Source of the DNA: Pseudomonas sp. TH31
GTDB lineage: Bacteria; Pseudomonadota; Gammaproteobacteria; Pseudomonadales; Pseudomonadaceae
Reading direction: 5' to 3'
NCBI RefSeq assembly: GCF_016650815.1
Contig: NZ_JAEKEZ010000013.1
Location: 1 to 64,000, forward strand
DNA length: 64,000 bases
Positions 44,691 to 53,384 of the stretch are shown one piece after another. A program made the translations under genes and the position numbers. The notes below the pieces were generated by a model that saw only the letters and a program-made list of their open reading frames with translations, ran no database searches and was not told the DNA's origin. Positions within the stretch are counted from its first letter, which is position 1, and each line of letters opens with the position of its first letter.

Positions 44691-45209
44691 TCACTCCGGC
44701 AGCTCATACACATAAATCTTCTCGGCATTCATCTGATACCCGGCATCCGCCAATTCGCTGCTGGACGCCTTAACCTGCAAGGATCCCTCGATCCAGTACG
44801 GCTGATACAGCTCATCAAGCTTCACACCCACTTCGCTTTTCACATGCACAATCTGGTTCGACGGCGGTGGCGGCACGTGGATGCAGGCGCCGAAATACGG
44901 CACCAGCAAGAACTCCGTGGTACGACCTTCCTCACTTACTTCCAGCGGCACGATGTAACCTGGCAGGCGAATGTTCTTGCCGTCGAGGCTTTTCACCACC
45001 GGCGCATTGGGCAGGTCCTGCTTGGCCGCCGGGGCCGACTCGGCAGCCAACGTGCTGCCCATCTGCGACAAGTCATGCAACGGCGTCATGTTCGGCACTT
45101 CGGCCGGGGCGTCCGGCGGGATCATTTCCTGCCAGGTCAAATCCTTGGGCTCGGCCGCCCACAGGGGCAGGGCGACCAGCATCAACAGCGCGAGCAGAGC
45201 GCGGGGCAT
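44691..45209 (-). CDS. zrmD: DUF3299 protein, last gene of the zinc-linked ABC operon
   Basis: 172 residues with a signal peptide (ALLALLMLVALPLWAAE). The DUF3299 domain covers IRLPGYIVPLEVSEEGRTTE, FLLVPYFGACIHVPPPPSNQ and YQMNAEKIYVYELPE. The protein is periplasmic. The start at ATG 45209 is preceded by GAGGA; an in-frame ATG at 45224 is too early, lying in the tail of the upstream gene. The order DUF2796, ATPase, permease, DUF3299 equals P. aeruginosa PA4063-PA4066, named zrmABCD and induced by zinc shortage. The symbol rests on that synteny. Confidence 0.83.
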   Translation of the reverse strand: MPRALLALLMLVALPLWAAEPKDLTWQEMIPPDAPAEVPNMTPLHDLSQMGSTLAAESAPAAKQDLPNAPVVKSLDGKNIRLPGYIVPLEVSEEGRTTEFLLVPYFGACIHVPPPPSNQIVHVKSEVGVKLDELYQPYWIEGSLQVKASSSELADAGYQMNAEKIYVYELPE

Positions 45210-45220
45210 CTTTAACGTCC

Positions 45221-46486
45221 TCATAAACGGATCGACAGGCCATCGGCCAACGATTGGCGATACGCACGCCAGGCCGGCACGCTGCCCATCAGCAACGCGG
45301 CGATCAGGATGCCACCGAGCAGCGTCCATTCATATTCACTCGGCCACGACAGAGGCAAGTACAAGCCGTAATTGGCCTGCACATAACCTTGCGCCGCGGC
45401 GATGCATACATACAGCAACGCCACGCCGGCAATCACGCCCGACAACGCCAGGGCAAACGCTTCCAGTACCAACAGCGTTGCGATGTGCCATGGCCGTGCA
45501 CCCACCGAACGCAGGATCGCCATCTCGCGCCGCCGTTCATTGAGGCTGGTGAGAATCGCCGTGAGCATGCCGATCAACCCGGTCAGCACCACAAACAACG
45601 AGACCACGAACAGGGCTTTTTCCGCGGTGCTCATCAAACTCCACAGCTCCTGCAACGCCACGCCCGGCAGGATCGCCAGCATCGGTTCGCCAAGGAATTC
45701 GTTGATTTCACGCTGGACCGCGAAGGTCGAAATCTTGCTGTTGAGACCGAGCATGAACGCGGTGATCGCTTGCGGCGTCAGGTCCATGTTACGCGCCTGG
45801 TCGGCACTGATCCGGCCTTTGCCTTGGGCGGGCACGCCGTTGTGCCAATCGATGTGGATGGCTTCCATCCCGCCGAGGCTGATGTGCAACGTGCGGTCCA
45901 CCGGGGTGCCGGTGCGTTTGAGAATGCCGACCACGGTAAACGGTTTGTCGTCGTGCTTGACCAGGCTGATCACCGCCACGCCGTGGGCCAGCACCAGTTT
46001 GTCGCCGAGTTTGTAGTGCAACGCATCCGCCACTTCGGCGCCGAGCACCACTTCAAACGGGTCGGTGGCGAAGGCGCGGCCGTCGGCCAGTTCCAGGTGT
46101 TGTTGATGGCCATACTGGTAATGCTCGAAGTACGCCTCGGTGGTGCCCATCACCCGATAACCGCGATGGGAATCACCGAGGGACATCGGGATCGCCCACT
46201 TCACTTTCGGGTTGTTGGCGAAGTGTTCGAAACTGTCCCAACGAATGTTGTTGGTGGCGTTGCCGATGCGAAACACCGAGTACAGCAGCAGGTTGACCGA
46301 GCCGGAGCGGGCGCCGACGATCAGGTCGGTGCCGCTGATGGTGCTGGCGAAACTGGCCTTGGCTTCGGTGCGTACACGTTCCACGGCCAGCAGCAGGCAG
46401 ACCGACAGGGCAATGGCGAACGCGGTGAGAATCGCGGTGAAGCGGCGGTTAGCCAGGCTGGCCAGGGCTAGACGAAACAAATACAT
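45221..46486 (-). CDS. zrmC: MacB-like ABC transporter permease
   Basis: 421 residues from ATG 46486 (MYLFRLALASLANRRFTAIL). FtsX/MacB architecture: helix 1 at about 17-38, a large periplasmic domain (about 40-290, e.g. GTDLIVGARSGSVNLLLYSV), then three helices at the end with ERRREMAILRSVGARPWHIA. Such permeases do not pass solutes through the membrane but move substrates or force in the periplasm. It is one base from the ATPase gene. Equivalent to PA4065; the substrate, perhaps a zinc-binding partner, is unknown. Confidence 0.88.
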   Translation of the reverse strand: MYLFRLALASLANRRFTAILTAFAIALSVCLLLAVERVRTEAKASFASTISGTDLIVGARSGSVNLLLYSVFRIGNATNNIRWDSFEHFANNPKVKWAIPMSLGDSHRGYRVMGTTEAYFEHYQYGHQQHLELADGRAFATDPFEVVLGAEVADALHYKLGDKLVLAHGVAVISLVKHDDKPFTVVGILKRTGTPVDRTLHISLGGMEAIHIDWHNGVPAQGKGRISADQARNMDLTPQAITAFMLGLNSKISTFAVQREINEFLGEPMLAILPGVALQELWSLMSTAEKALFVVSLFVVLTGLIGMLTAILTSLNERRREMAILRSVGARPWHIATLLVLEAFALALSGVIAGVALLYVCIAAAQGYVQANYGLYLPLSWPSEYEWTLLGGILIAALLMGSVPAWRAYRQSLADGLSIRL

Positions 46487-46487
46487 C

Positions 46488-47198
46488 TCAGACCTCGAAC
46501 GGGGTGGCGGCGCGATTGAGCTCGGCCAGCGACAGGTTGCGATCGAACAGTGGCGCGAGGCTCTGGTCATGGCTGACGAACAACAGGCTCGACCCCGCTT
46601 CGCGGCATTCGGCGAACAACAGGCGAATGAAGTTCTCGCGAGCGTCGTAATCCAGGGCCGAGGTCGGTTCGTCGGCGATCACCAGTTCCGGCTGGCCGAT
46701 CAGCGCGCGTGCGGCGGCGACCCGTTGTTGCTGGCCGATGGACAGCGAGTCGGCGCGGCGGCTGAGGATGCTTTCATCCTTCAAGCCCAAGTGAGCGAGG
46801 AGGGTGGCCGCCGCTTGATCGACGCTGCCGTGGCGCTGTTTCGCCCGTTCGGCGCGCAGCTTGGAGAAGTGGCAGGGCAACTCGACGTTCTCGCGCACCG
46901 AGAGGAACGGCAGCAAGTTGAACTGCTGGAAGATGTAGCCGGTGTGATCGACGCGGAAACGGTCACGGGCGCCGGCACCGAGCGCGGTCAGTTCCTGGCC
47001 GAGCAAACGGATGCTGCCACGATCGGGCTTCTGTACACCGCCGAGCAGGCCGAGCAGGGTGGTCTTGCCACTGCCGCTGGGGCCCTTGAGGAACAGGGTT
47101 TCCCCTGCTTCCAGGCGAAAGGCCGGGATATCCAGCAGTGGCGGGTGACCGGGCCAGCTGAAGCCCAGGTCGGACAGTTCGATGAGTGCTTGGGTCAT
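46488..47198 (-). CDS. zrmB: MacB/LolD-type ABC transporter ATP-binding protein
   Basis: 236 residues with all ATPase motifs: Walker A FLKGPSGSGKTTLLGLLGG (about 34-52), Q-loop in YIFQQFNLLPFLSVRENVEL, signature LSIGQQQRVAAARALIGQ, Walker B LVIADEPTSALDYD and the switch His in LLFVSHDQSL. It pairs with the permease just downstream. Equivalent to PA4064 in the zinc-responsive operon. Confidence 0.92.
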   Translation of the reverse strand: MTQALIELSDLGFSWPGHPPLLDIPAFRLEAGETLFLKGPSGSGKTTLLGLLGGVQKPDRGSIRLLGQELTALGAGARDRFRVDHTGYIFQQFNLLPFLSVRENVELPCHFSKLRAERAKQRHGSVDQAAATLLAHLGLKDESILSRRADSLSIGQQQRVAAARALIGQPELVIADEPTSALDYDARENFIRLLFAECREAGSSLLFVSHDQSLAPLFDRNLSLAELNRAATPFEV

Positions 47199-47226
47199 TT
47201 AACCGATTTCATGAGTGTCGATGACC

Positions 47227-47320
47227 TGTAGGAGCTGCCGAGTGCAACGAGGCTGCGATCTTTTGAGCTTGATCATTAACGTCAAAAGATCGCAGCCTCG
47301 TTGCACTCGTCAGCTCCTAC
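47227..47320. repeat. Palindromic repeat pair inside the zinc operon
   Basis: TGTAGGAGCTGCCGAGTGCA and its near reverse complement (arms of about 38 bases with the added word GTGCAACGAGGCTGCGATC). It separates the DUF2796 gene from the ATPase gene and may lower downstream expression. Confidence 0.8.
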
Positions 47321-47333
47321 GGGATCGGGGGGG

Positions 47334-47924
47334 TCAGAAGTTGAGGGCGGCAGCCTTCGCCGTCACTTCAACACCTTGCTGGCCGCTCGGGCCGATCAGT
47401 TGTACCTGAATTTTCTGGGTCGCCGGGAAGGTATTGAAGATCGTCGCCAGGTCCAGGGTCTTCAGCGCGCCAGGTGCCGAGCAACTGAATTGGTAGTGGG
47501 CGTGGATTTCGCTGTGGTCGTGGTGATGCTCGTGACCGTCCTTGTCCGCTTCGGCATGGTCATCGTCGTCATGATCGTCGGCGTCCGGCTTGTCACCGAA
47601 CAGCGGGCTTTCCAGTTCCTGGGTCGCGACCTTGCAGCCTGCGGCTTTTGGCAGGTTGAACAGCACCAGCGGGTTTTCCAGGCGTGCACGGGCGGCAGCG
47701 ACTTTGGCTTTGTCGGCGTCAGTGGTGGCGGCGTGTTCGAAGCCCACCAGGTTCATCGCCGGGCTTTCCAGTTCCAGCTCCAGGGTCTGGCCGTCCAGCG
47801 CCGCGTTCAAGCGACCGACGCCATGTTCATGGGCGCCGAGGCTGCCGTGTTCAGGTTCATTGGCAGCATGGGCAACGGCCAGCGGCAACAGGGCAAACGG
47901 CAGAGCGAGCAGCAGACGACGCAT
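47334..47924 (-). CDS. zrmA: DUF2796/ZrgA family zinc-binding periplasmic protein
   Basis: 196 residues. The signal peptide is LLLALPFALLPLAVAHA. A His/Asp-rich segment in the middle (DADDHDDDDHAEADKDGHEH, then HHDHSEIHAHYQF) and EHGSLGAHEHGVGRLN near the mature N-terminus are suited to bind Zn. The family includes ZrgA, a part of zinc uptake. It is the first gene of the operon and lies 36 bp from a probable Zur box, so it should be induced when zinc is scarce. Equivalent to PA4063. Confidence 0.88.
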   Translation of the reverse strand: MRRLLLALPFALLPLAVAHAANEPEHGSLGAHEHGVGRLNAALDGQTLELELESPAMNLVGFEHAATTDADKAKVAAARARLENPLVLFNLPKAAGCKVATQELESPLFGDKPDADDHDDDDHAEADKDGHEHHHDHSEIHAHYQFSCSAPGALKTLDLATIFNTFPATQKIQVQLIGPSGQQGVEVTAKAAALNF

Positions 47925-47959
47925 GGCGGGTCTCCGGAAAGTAAAGTGAAGAGTTTGTT

Positions 47960-47975
47960 ATGTAATCTTATAACG
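47960..47975 (-). promoter_or_regulatory. Probable Zur box of the zrm-type operon
   Basis: ATGTAATCTTATAACG matches the Zur core (GTTATANTATAAC, flanked by T and A) with GTAAT-CTT-ATAAC. The position, 36-51 bp upstream of the first start codon, suits repression. The genes downstream are zinc-related, which supports it. Confidence 0.6.
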
Positions 47976-48059
47976 AAACTGCGGAGAGTTTGACCGTCCG
48001 CTTGGCGTTGCACAAGACCCATGGGAGCATGCAGGTCAGAAATGTGCAGGAGCAGACCT

Positions 48060-48410
48060 ATGTTGCGAATACGCGGAAGTATCGGCGACTGGCCGGTGGA
48101 TTTGACCCTGGAGATGGACGACAGTGACTGGGCACGGTTCGGCGCGCAGTTGCAGGTCAGCAAAACCGATGAGGTCAGCGCTGCGGCGGCCAAACCGCTG
48201 AACCAGGATGAGGCGCTGTGGCAGATTGCCAAGGACCTGCTGCGCAAGGCCGGGCAATTGAGCGGGCCGGACTTGCTGGAGCAACTGGAAGGACTGACCG
48301 GCAGCGCAGCCTCGGGCAAGCGCTTGCTGGTGCGCTTGCGCCACTGTGCGGATGTGAAAGTGCTGAGCGGCGGGGATACGCCGCTTTACAGCTGGCGCGA
48401 GCCAGCGTAG
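48060..48410 (+). CDS. Conserved hypothetical protein
   Basis: 116 residues from ATG 48060, with AGGAG seven bases before it. A beta-rich N-terminus (MLRIRGSIGDWPVDLTLEMD) is followed by a helical region with LNQDEALWQIAKDLLRKAGQ and ends GGDTPLYSWREPA. The role is unknown. A gene of this type lies at the same place in other Pseudomonas, between the zinc operon and the thioredoxin-like gene. It is divergent from zrmA. Confidence 0.68.
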   Translation: MLRIRGSIGDWPVDLTLEMDDSDWARFGAQLQVSKTDEVSAAAAKPLNQDEALWQIAKDLLRKAGQLSGPDLLEQLEGLTGSAASGKRLLVRLRHCADVKVLSGGDTPLYSWREPA

Positions 48411-48596
48411 GCGCTGCCGAAGGCTCGGGCCGCGTTCGGACGATCTTTTGATCTTCCGGTGTTTCAGTACCGCAAAAACAAGATCAAAAGATCGCAGCGT
48501 GCCGCAGCTCCTACGGAATCGGGTTTACAAGGCGCGATCCGGTCAATACAACGCAGCCCCCTGTAGGAGCTGCGGCACGCTGCGATCTTTTGATCT
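48408..48596. repeat. Cluster of three palindromic repeat units
   Basis: TAGGCGCTGCCGAAGGCTCG, then the arms AGATCAAAAGATCGCAGCGT-GCCGCAGCTCCTAC and CTGTAGGAGCTGCGGCACGC-TGCGATCTTTTGATCTT, facing each other. They fill the space between two convergent genes and could fold into a strong transcript end. Confidence 0.75.
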
Positions 48597-49469
48597 TCAA
48601 TAAAGCGCCGCAAACAACTTGCGACGGTACGTGGTCACCAGCGGGTGATCATTACCCAGCAATTCGAACACCTGCAGCAAGGTCTTGTGCGGCAAACCTT
48701 CGCTATAGCTGCGGTTGCGGATGAACAGCTTCAACAACGAATCCAGCGCCGGTTCGTATTGCTGACGCGCCAGTTGCTGAATCGCCAGTTGATAAACGGC
48801 TTCATCGTCCTGCGGGTTTTTCGCCAGGCGCGCTTTCAAATCGGCGGTATCCGGCAAATCCTTGGCCTGACCCAGAAACTGGATCTGCGCCTTGGCGCCG
48901 GCCAGGGCAGCTTTGTGCTCATCGGTCTTGACCGCGTCGAGCACGGTTTGCGCTTCACCCAACTCACCGCGCTCGGTGAGGCAACGCGCATAAAGGATCA
49001 GCGCTTTCGCGTTGGTGTTGTCTTCGCCCAGCAGCGCCTTGAGGATGGCTTCGGCGTCGGCGAAACGACCTTCGTCGAACAACGCCTGAGCCTGCTCGAA
49101 CGGATCGGCAGCGGCTGGCGGTGGCATCTGCACGTGCGGTTCAAGCATCGCACGGACGGCGGACTCCGGTTGTGCACCGGCAAAACCGTCCACCGGTTGA
49201 CCGTCCTTGAACAGCACCACGGTCGGCAGGCTGCGAATGCCGAAGCGCGAGACGATGTCCGGCTCGACATCGCAATTGACCTTGGCCAGCAGCAACTCGC
49301 CCTGATAACTCTCGGCGATGGTTTGCAGCATCGGCATCAACGCCTTGCACGGCGCACACCATTCGGCCCAGAAATCCACCAGCACCGGTTTGTGAAAAGA
49401 GTTTTCGATCACCGACTGGTCGAAATCAGCAGTCGTGGCGTCGAAGATGTACGGCGTTTCCTGACTCAT
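48597..49469 (-). CDS. cnoX: Thioredoxin-TPR co-chaperone CnoX (YbbN)
   Basis: 290 residues. The N-terminal thioredoxin fold (1-110) has the active site WAEWCAPCKAL (Cys38 and Cys41, so a full CxxC, unlike E. coli CnoX, which has lost one Cys). Then come about 170 residues of TPR-like helices (ALFDEGRFADAEAILKALLG, LIRNRSYSEGLPHKTLLQVF-type repeats). CnoX protects proteins from oxidation and passes them to GroEL. Equivalent in place to PA4061. A monocistronic look, with repeats on both sides. Confidence 0.9.
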   Translation of the reverse strand: MSQETPYIFDATTADFDQSVIENSFHKPVLVDFWAEWCAPCKALMPMLQTIAESYQGELLLAKVNCDVEPDIVSRFGIRSLPTVVLFKDGQPVDGFAGAQPESAVRAMLEPHVQMPPPAAADPFEQAQALFDEGRFADAEAILKALLGEDNTNAKALILYARCLTERGELGEAQTVLDAVKTDEHKAALAGAKAQIQFLGQAKDLPDTADLKARLAKNPQDDEAVYQLAIQQLARQQYEPALDSLLKLFIRNRSYSEGLPHKTLLQVFELLGNDHPLVTTYRRKLFAALY

Positions 49470-49517
49470 GGGGGACCTCTTGGAAGCGTGAATAGGCTCA
49501 CTATAAGGGCTGGCGCA

Positions 49518-49648
49518 AAAGATCGCAGCCTTCGGCAGCTCCTACACGACCGGGTTCGCACGCCGACGGCGCGAGGATGCGAAACGCACCGCCTCCAATG
49601 AGGTTAGAACGCGGTCGATGTAGGAGCAGCCGAAGGCTGCGATCTTTT
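49518..49648. repeat. Palindromic repeat pair (type GTAGGAGC(T/A)GCCGAAGG)
   Basis: AAAAGATCGCAGCCTTCGGC and its mate TGTAGGAGCAGCCGAAGGCT, inverted with about 71 bases between, between cnoX and the methyltransferase gene. Confidence 0.8.
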
Positions 49649-49655
49649 AGCGGCT

Positions 49656-50312
49656 TCAATCACGCCGCGCATGGTAAAGGCTCACCTGCCGAAACTCTTC
49701 GGGCTCGGCCAGATCCGGCAAGGTCATCGCTTCCAGCACCTCAATGCGCCGATACAACGGATGACGAAAATCCCTCACCCGCGAATCCGCGACCAACGCT
49801 TCTTGGCCACGACTCAAAAACTCATCGAGTAGCGGCAGATTCGCCCGGTCATACAGCACGTCGGCGACGAGAATCAGATCAAACCGGTCCGCTTCGGCAA
49901 AGAAGTCCGCCGAGTAGTTGAGCTCCACATCATTGAGTTCAGCATTCGCCCGACACGCGGCAATCGCCAGCGGGTCCAGGTCACAGGCCACCACTTCCAG
50001 CGCCCCGGCCTTCACGGCGGCAATCCCCGCCACGCCGGAACCGGCGCCGAAATCCAGGACTCGTTTGCCTTTGACCCACAGAGGAAACTCAGCGAGGTAA
50101 CGCGCCACCGCCAAGCCGCTGGCCCAGCAGAAACTCCAGTACGGCGGTTCGTGCAAAATCCGCCGGGTTTCTTCCGGGCTGAAGGCGCGATCCATGTTGT
50201 CGCCGTCGATCAGCCAAAGCTTCAAGTCAGTGTCCGGCAATTCACAAGCAACCAGCTGTGCGTCACCGAGCAATTCACCCAATGCCTGTTGCAGGTCGAG
50301 CGGTGCAATCAT
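49656..50312 (-). CDS. Class I SAM-dependent methyltransferase (protein-lysine type)
   Basis: 218 residues. SAM motif I is VLDFGAGSGVAGIAAVKAGA (about 85-104), motif II VVACDLDPLAIAACRANAEL, motif IV FDLILVADVLYDRANLPLLD. The DVLYD stretch is typical of the METTL20/EtfB-lysine and nicotinamide-methyltransferase-like group. The protein substrate is unknown. The start overlaps the stop of the lipoprotein gene by 4 bases. Confidence 0.87.
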   Translation of the reverse strand: MIAPLDLQQALGELLGDAQLVACELPDTDLKLWLIDGDNMDRAFSPEETRRILHEPPYWSFCWASGLAVARYLAEFPLWVKGKRVLDFGAGSGVAGIAAVKAGALEVVACDLDPLAIAACRANAELNDVELNYSADFFAEADRFDLILVADVLYDRANLPLLDEFLSRGQEALVADSRVRDFRHPLYRRIEVLEAMTLPDLAEPEEFRQVSLYHARRD

Positions 50313-50773
50313 GGTGCTTTGACAAATTGCAGCTGACCCAAGGCCTGGGTCGTCGGCTGGGTAATGGTTTGTGACGGCAGGTGCAATATCAATTGACCGG
50401 ACTGGGTGGCACGGCCACGCAGTTCAACACGAGCGCCTACCGGGAAGGATTCAGGGTTGAAGCGCAGGCGAAACGGCAGCACTTGGTTGGTGCCGATCAG
50501 GCTGGAGCTGGCCAGCAACTGTTGCGGACGGGATTTGTCGTCGATCACCAGCAGCGCCAGCTCAACTTCGGCACCGGCCGGTACGCCTTGCAGGGTGCCG
50601 CTCAGTTCTCGCTGAAAAGCGGGCAGTGGGCCGAGGTCAGCCGACTCCTTGGCTTTTTTCTGCGCCTGTTGCGGTGCGGGGCCTGGCGTCGGCGGCTGGG
50701 GCTTGGGCGCATCGCTGCCGCAGGCCACCAGCAGGCTTAAAACACTGAGCAGGACGAGCGGTCGTAGCGACAT
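50309..50773 (-). CDS. YbaY-family lipoprotein
   Basis: 154 residues from ATG 50773 (GGAG eight bases before). The lipoprotein signal is LVLLSVLSLLVACGS, with the lipobox Cys at about 18, followed by a Pro/Lys/Gln-rich linker. A beta-sandwich of the YbaY/HslJ-like kind follows: LSGTLQGVPAGAEVELALLV, RLRFNPESFPVGARVELRGR. Role in the envelope unknown. In-frame ATGs at 50800 and 50791 are possible starts, but the signal peptide fits 50773 best. Confidence 0.82.
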   Translation of the reverse strand: MSLRPLVLLSVLSLLVACGSDAPKPQPPTPGPAPQQAQKKAKESADLGPLPAFQRELSGTLQGVPAGAEVELALLVIDDKSRPQQLLASSSLIGTNQVLPFRLRFNPESFPVGARVELRGRATQSGQLILHLPSQTITQPTTQALGQLQFVKAP

Positions 50774-50804
50774 TTTTGGCTCCAGCAACATGAAATCCAT
50801 AAAG

Positions 50805-50962
50805 GTGTCCTGTTTCACAAATACTGTTCCTTTTTGACGGCGTCTGTTGCCGTCATGCTGCGTTGCCGCTCCTCGCCATAGCGGGCTATGACTCGTCACG
50901 GCGCCTTGCCTGACGACAACAGCCACTCGTCAAAAAGGAACATTATTTGCGAAACAGGACAC
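50805..50962 (+). repeat. 158-bp palindromic repeat, copy 1
   Basis: Bounded by perfect 12-bp inverted repeats, GTGTCCTGTTTC and GAAACAGGACAC, with a second inverted pair inside (GTTCCTTTTTGACG / CGTCAAAAAGGAAC). The centre contains CTGCGTTGCCGCTCCTCGCC. A second copy, also 158 bp and in the opposite orientation, lies at 55560-55717. It sits between divergent genes (lipoprotein and nrdR) and codes for nothing. Confidence 0.85.
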
Positions 50963-51049
50963 TAGCTCGTCTGTATACCGCAAACCCTATGGCTTGTCTT
51001 GCCACCGGGATGCGCTACCATGGCCCTCCCTTTTTTGTTGCCTGCCACC

Positions 51050-51514
51050 ATGCACTGTCCCTTCTGCGGTGCCAACGACACCAAGGTCATCGACTCGCGT
51101 CTGGTCGCCGAGGGCGAACAGGTGCGCCGCCGGCGTGAATGCCTGGCCTGCGGCGAACGTTTCACGACGTTCGAGACCGCCGAACTGGTGTTGCCGCGCC
51201 TGATCAAAACCGACGGCAGCCGTCAGCCGTTCGACGAAGAAAAACTCCGCGCCGGCATGCAGCGGGCGCTGGAGAAGCGTCCGGTGAGTGTCGAACGCCT
51301 TGAATCGTCGCTGGTGCACATCAAACACAAGCTGCGTGCCACCGGCGAACGTGAGGTCAAATCCCTCGTGGTCGGTGAACTGGTGATGGCCGAGCTGCAA
51401 AAGCTCGACGAAGTCGCCTATATTCGTTTCGCCTCCGTGTATCGGCGCTTCCAGGACCTCAATGAGTTCCGCGAAGAGATCGATCGCCTGGCCCGTGAGC
51501 CGGTGAAAGAATGA
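51050..51514 (+). CDS. nrdR: Transcriptional repressor NrdR
   Basis: 154 residues. The zinc ribbon is [10 protein letters not shown] with C3/C6 and [10 protein letters not shown] with C31/C34. The ATP-cone follows (about 49-139: [39 protein letters not shown]). It senses ATP/dATP and represses ribonucleotide reductase genes. The start ATG 51050 begins the zinc ribbon; earlier in-frame starts (50999, 51020) add a hydrophobic leader absent from the family. Its stop overlaps ribD by 4 bases, the usual arrangement in Pseudomonas. Confidence 0.96.
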   Translation: MHCPFCGANDTKVIDSRLVAEGEQVRRRRECLACGERFTTFETAELVLPRLIKTDGSRQPFDEEKLRAGMQRALEKRPVSVERLESSLVHIKHKLRATGEREVKSLVVGELVMAELQKLDEVAYIRFASVYRRFQDLNEFREEIDRLAREPVKE

Positions 51515-52644
51515 CCACCTCCCCAGAACAAGCGATCCTCGACGCCCATTACATGGCCCGCGCGCTGGAGCTGGCGCGCAAAGGTCACTTCACGACCCAC
51601 CCCAACCCTCGGGTGGGCTGCGTAATCGTGCGGGACGGGCAGATTGTCGGCGAAGGCTGGCATGTGCGCACCGGCGAACCTCACGCCGAAGTTCACGCCT
51701 TGCGCGCTGCTGGTGAATTGGCTCGCGGCGCCACCGTTTACGTAACCCTCGAACCGTGCAGTCACCATGGCCACACGCCGCCCTGCGCCGATGCATTGGT
51801 GAATGCCGGTGTCGCCCGTGTGGTCGCAGCGATGCAGGACCCGAACCCGTCGGTCGCCGGTCGCGGCATGGCGCGTCTGGCCCAGGCCGGTATTGCTAGC
51901 GAAAGCGGTGTGCTGGAAGGCGAAGCGCGCAAGCTCAACGAAGGCTTCCTCAAACGCATGGAACACGGCTTGCCGTTCGTGCGGGTCAAGTTGGCCATGA
52001 GCCTGGACGGTCGCACGGCGATGGAAAACGGCGAAAGCCAATGGATCACCGGCCCGGCGGCCCGTTCGGCGGTGCAACGCCTGCGTGCCCAGGCCAGTGT
52101 GGTGCTGACTGGCGCCGACACGGTGTTGGCAGACAACGCCCGTTTGACCGTTCGTGCCGCTGAACTGGGTCTGGACGCCGAGCAAACCGCATTGGCCATG
52201 AGCCGTCCGCCGCTGCGCGTGTTGATCGACGGCCGCTTGCGCGTGCCGCTGGATGCGCCGTTCTTCAAGGCTGGCCCGGCGTTGGTCGCGACCTGCATGG
52301 CGATCGAAGAGCAATACGCCAACGGCCCGGAATGCCTGATCGTGGCGGGCGACGATGGCTTGGTCGACCTGCGCAAACTGCTGGTCGAGCTCGCCCATCG
52401 TGGGGTTAACGAGGTGCTGGTAGAAGCCGGCCCGCGTCTGGCCGGGGCGTTTGCCCAGCAAGGTCTGGTGGATGAATTCCAGATCTTTATCGCCGGCAAG
52501 TTTTTAGGCTCGTCCGCGCGCCCGTTGCTGGACTGGCCGCTCGCGCAAATGAAGGATGCGCCCGAGCTCAAAATCATCGAAATTCGCGCGGTTGGCGATG
52601 ACTGGCGAGTCATCGCCATACCTGTGCCAGCAGCGAGCGTATAA
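51511..52644 (+). CDS. ribD: RibD, bifunctional riboflavin deaminase/reductase
   Basis: 377 residues, steps 2 and 3 of riboflavin synthesis. The N-terminal deaminase (about 10-150) has the zinc ligands in [10 protein letters not shown] and [13 protein letters not shown]. The C-terminal reductase (about 155-370) has [20 protein letters not shown] and [20 protein letters not shown]. The start overlaps the nrdR stop (ATGA). First gene of the rib cluster. Confidence 0.96.
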   Translation: MTTSPEQAILDAHYMARALELARKGHFTTHPNPRVGCVIVRDGQIVGEGWHVRTGEPHAEVHALRAAGELARGATVYVTLEPCSHHGHTPPCADALVNAGVARVVAAMQDPNPSVAGRGMARLAQAGIASESGVLEGEARKLNEGFLKRMEHGLPFVRVKLAMSLDGRTAMENGESQWITGPAARSAVQRLRAQASVVLTGADTVLADNARLTVRAAELGLDAEQTALAMSRPPLRVLIDGRLRVPLDAPFFKAGPALVATCMAIEEQYANGPECLIVAGDDGLVDLRKLLVELAHRGVNEVLVEAGPRLAGAFAQQGLVDEFQIFIAGKFLGSSARPLLDWPLAQMKDAPELKIIEIRAVGDDWRVIAIPVPAASV

Positions 52645-52690
52645 TTCCCGGCTTGCGCCACGCGACAGCCTTGTTCTCGAGGAGGACTCC

Positions 52691-53353
52691 ATGTTTACCG
52701 GCATCATCGAATCCATCGGCAGTATTCGTGCATTGACCCCAAAAGGCGGAGATGTGCGGGTTTACGTAGAAACCGGCAAGCTCGACCTGAGCGACGTCAA
52801 ACTGGGCGATAGCATCGCGGTCAACGGCGTATGCCTGACCGCGGTTGAACTGCCAGGCAACGGCTTTGCGGCAGACGTCAGCCGCGAAACCCTCGACTGC
52901 ACCGCCATGAATGACTTGAAAAGCGGCAGCCCGGTCAACCTGGAAAAAGCCCTGACCCCGACCACGCGTCTGGGCGGGCACCTGGTCAGCGGTCACGTCG
53001 ATGGCGTGGGCGAAGTGGTTGCCCGTACAGAAAATGCTCGCGCAGTGGAATTCCGTATCCGCGCGCCGAAAGACCTCGCCAAGTACATCGCCCATAAAGG
53101 CTCGATCACCGTCGACGGCACCAGCCTGACCGTGAACGCAGTCGATGGCGCCGAGTTCTTGCTGACGATCATTCCCCACACCCTGAGCGAAACCATCATG
53201 GCGTCTTACCAGCCAGGTCGCCGGGTGAATCTGGAAGTGGACTTGCTGGCACGTTATCTGGAGCGCCTGTTGTTGGGCGATAAGGCCGCAGAGCCAAGCT
53301 CCAGTAACATCACCGAAAGCTTTCTGGCCCAAAACGGCTACCTCAAATCCTGA
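52691..53353 (+). CDS. ribE: Riboflavin synthase, alpha chain
   Basis: 220 residues with two lumazine-binding repeats: MFTGIIESIGSIRALTPKGG (start of repeat 1) and LGGHLVSGHVDGVGEVVART (start of repeat 2). The conserved VNGVCLTAVEL and VDGTSLTVNAVDG pairs sit in the active sites. It makes riboflavin from two molecules of lumazine. ATG 52691 behind GGAGG. It lies 46 bp after ribD. Confidence 0.96.
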   Translation: MFTGIIESIGSIRALTPKGGDVRVYVETGKLDLSDVKLGDSIAVNGVCLTAVELPGNGFAADVSRETLDCTAMNDLKSGSPVNLEKALTPTTRLGGHLVSGHVDGVGEVVARTENARAVEFRIRAPKDLAKYIAHKGSITVDGTSLTVNAVDGAEFLLTIIPHTLSETIMASYQPGRRVNLEVDLLARYLERLLLGDKAAEPSSSNITESFLAQNGYLKS

Positions 53354-53384
53354 AGCTCAAATTTCGAAAGAAGGGGGGTGCCTT

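Noticed and set aside
45254..46471. 405-codon plus-strand frame
   Set aside because: Antisense shadow of the MacB-like permease; rich in His, Arg and Gln as typical for such shadows.
53354..53384. FMN riboswitch before ribBA
   Set aside because: Only 31 bases separate it from ribE, far too short; no RFN-like pattern was seen elsewhere in the cluster either.
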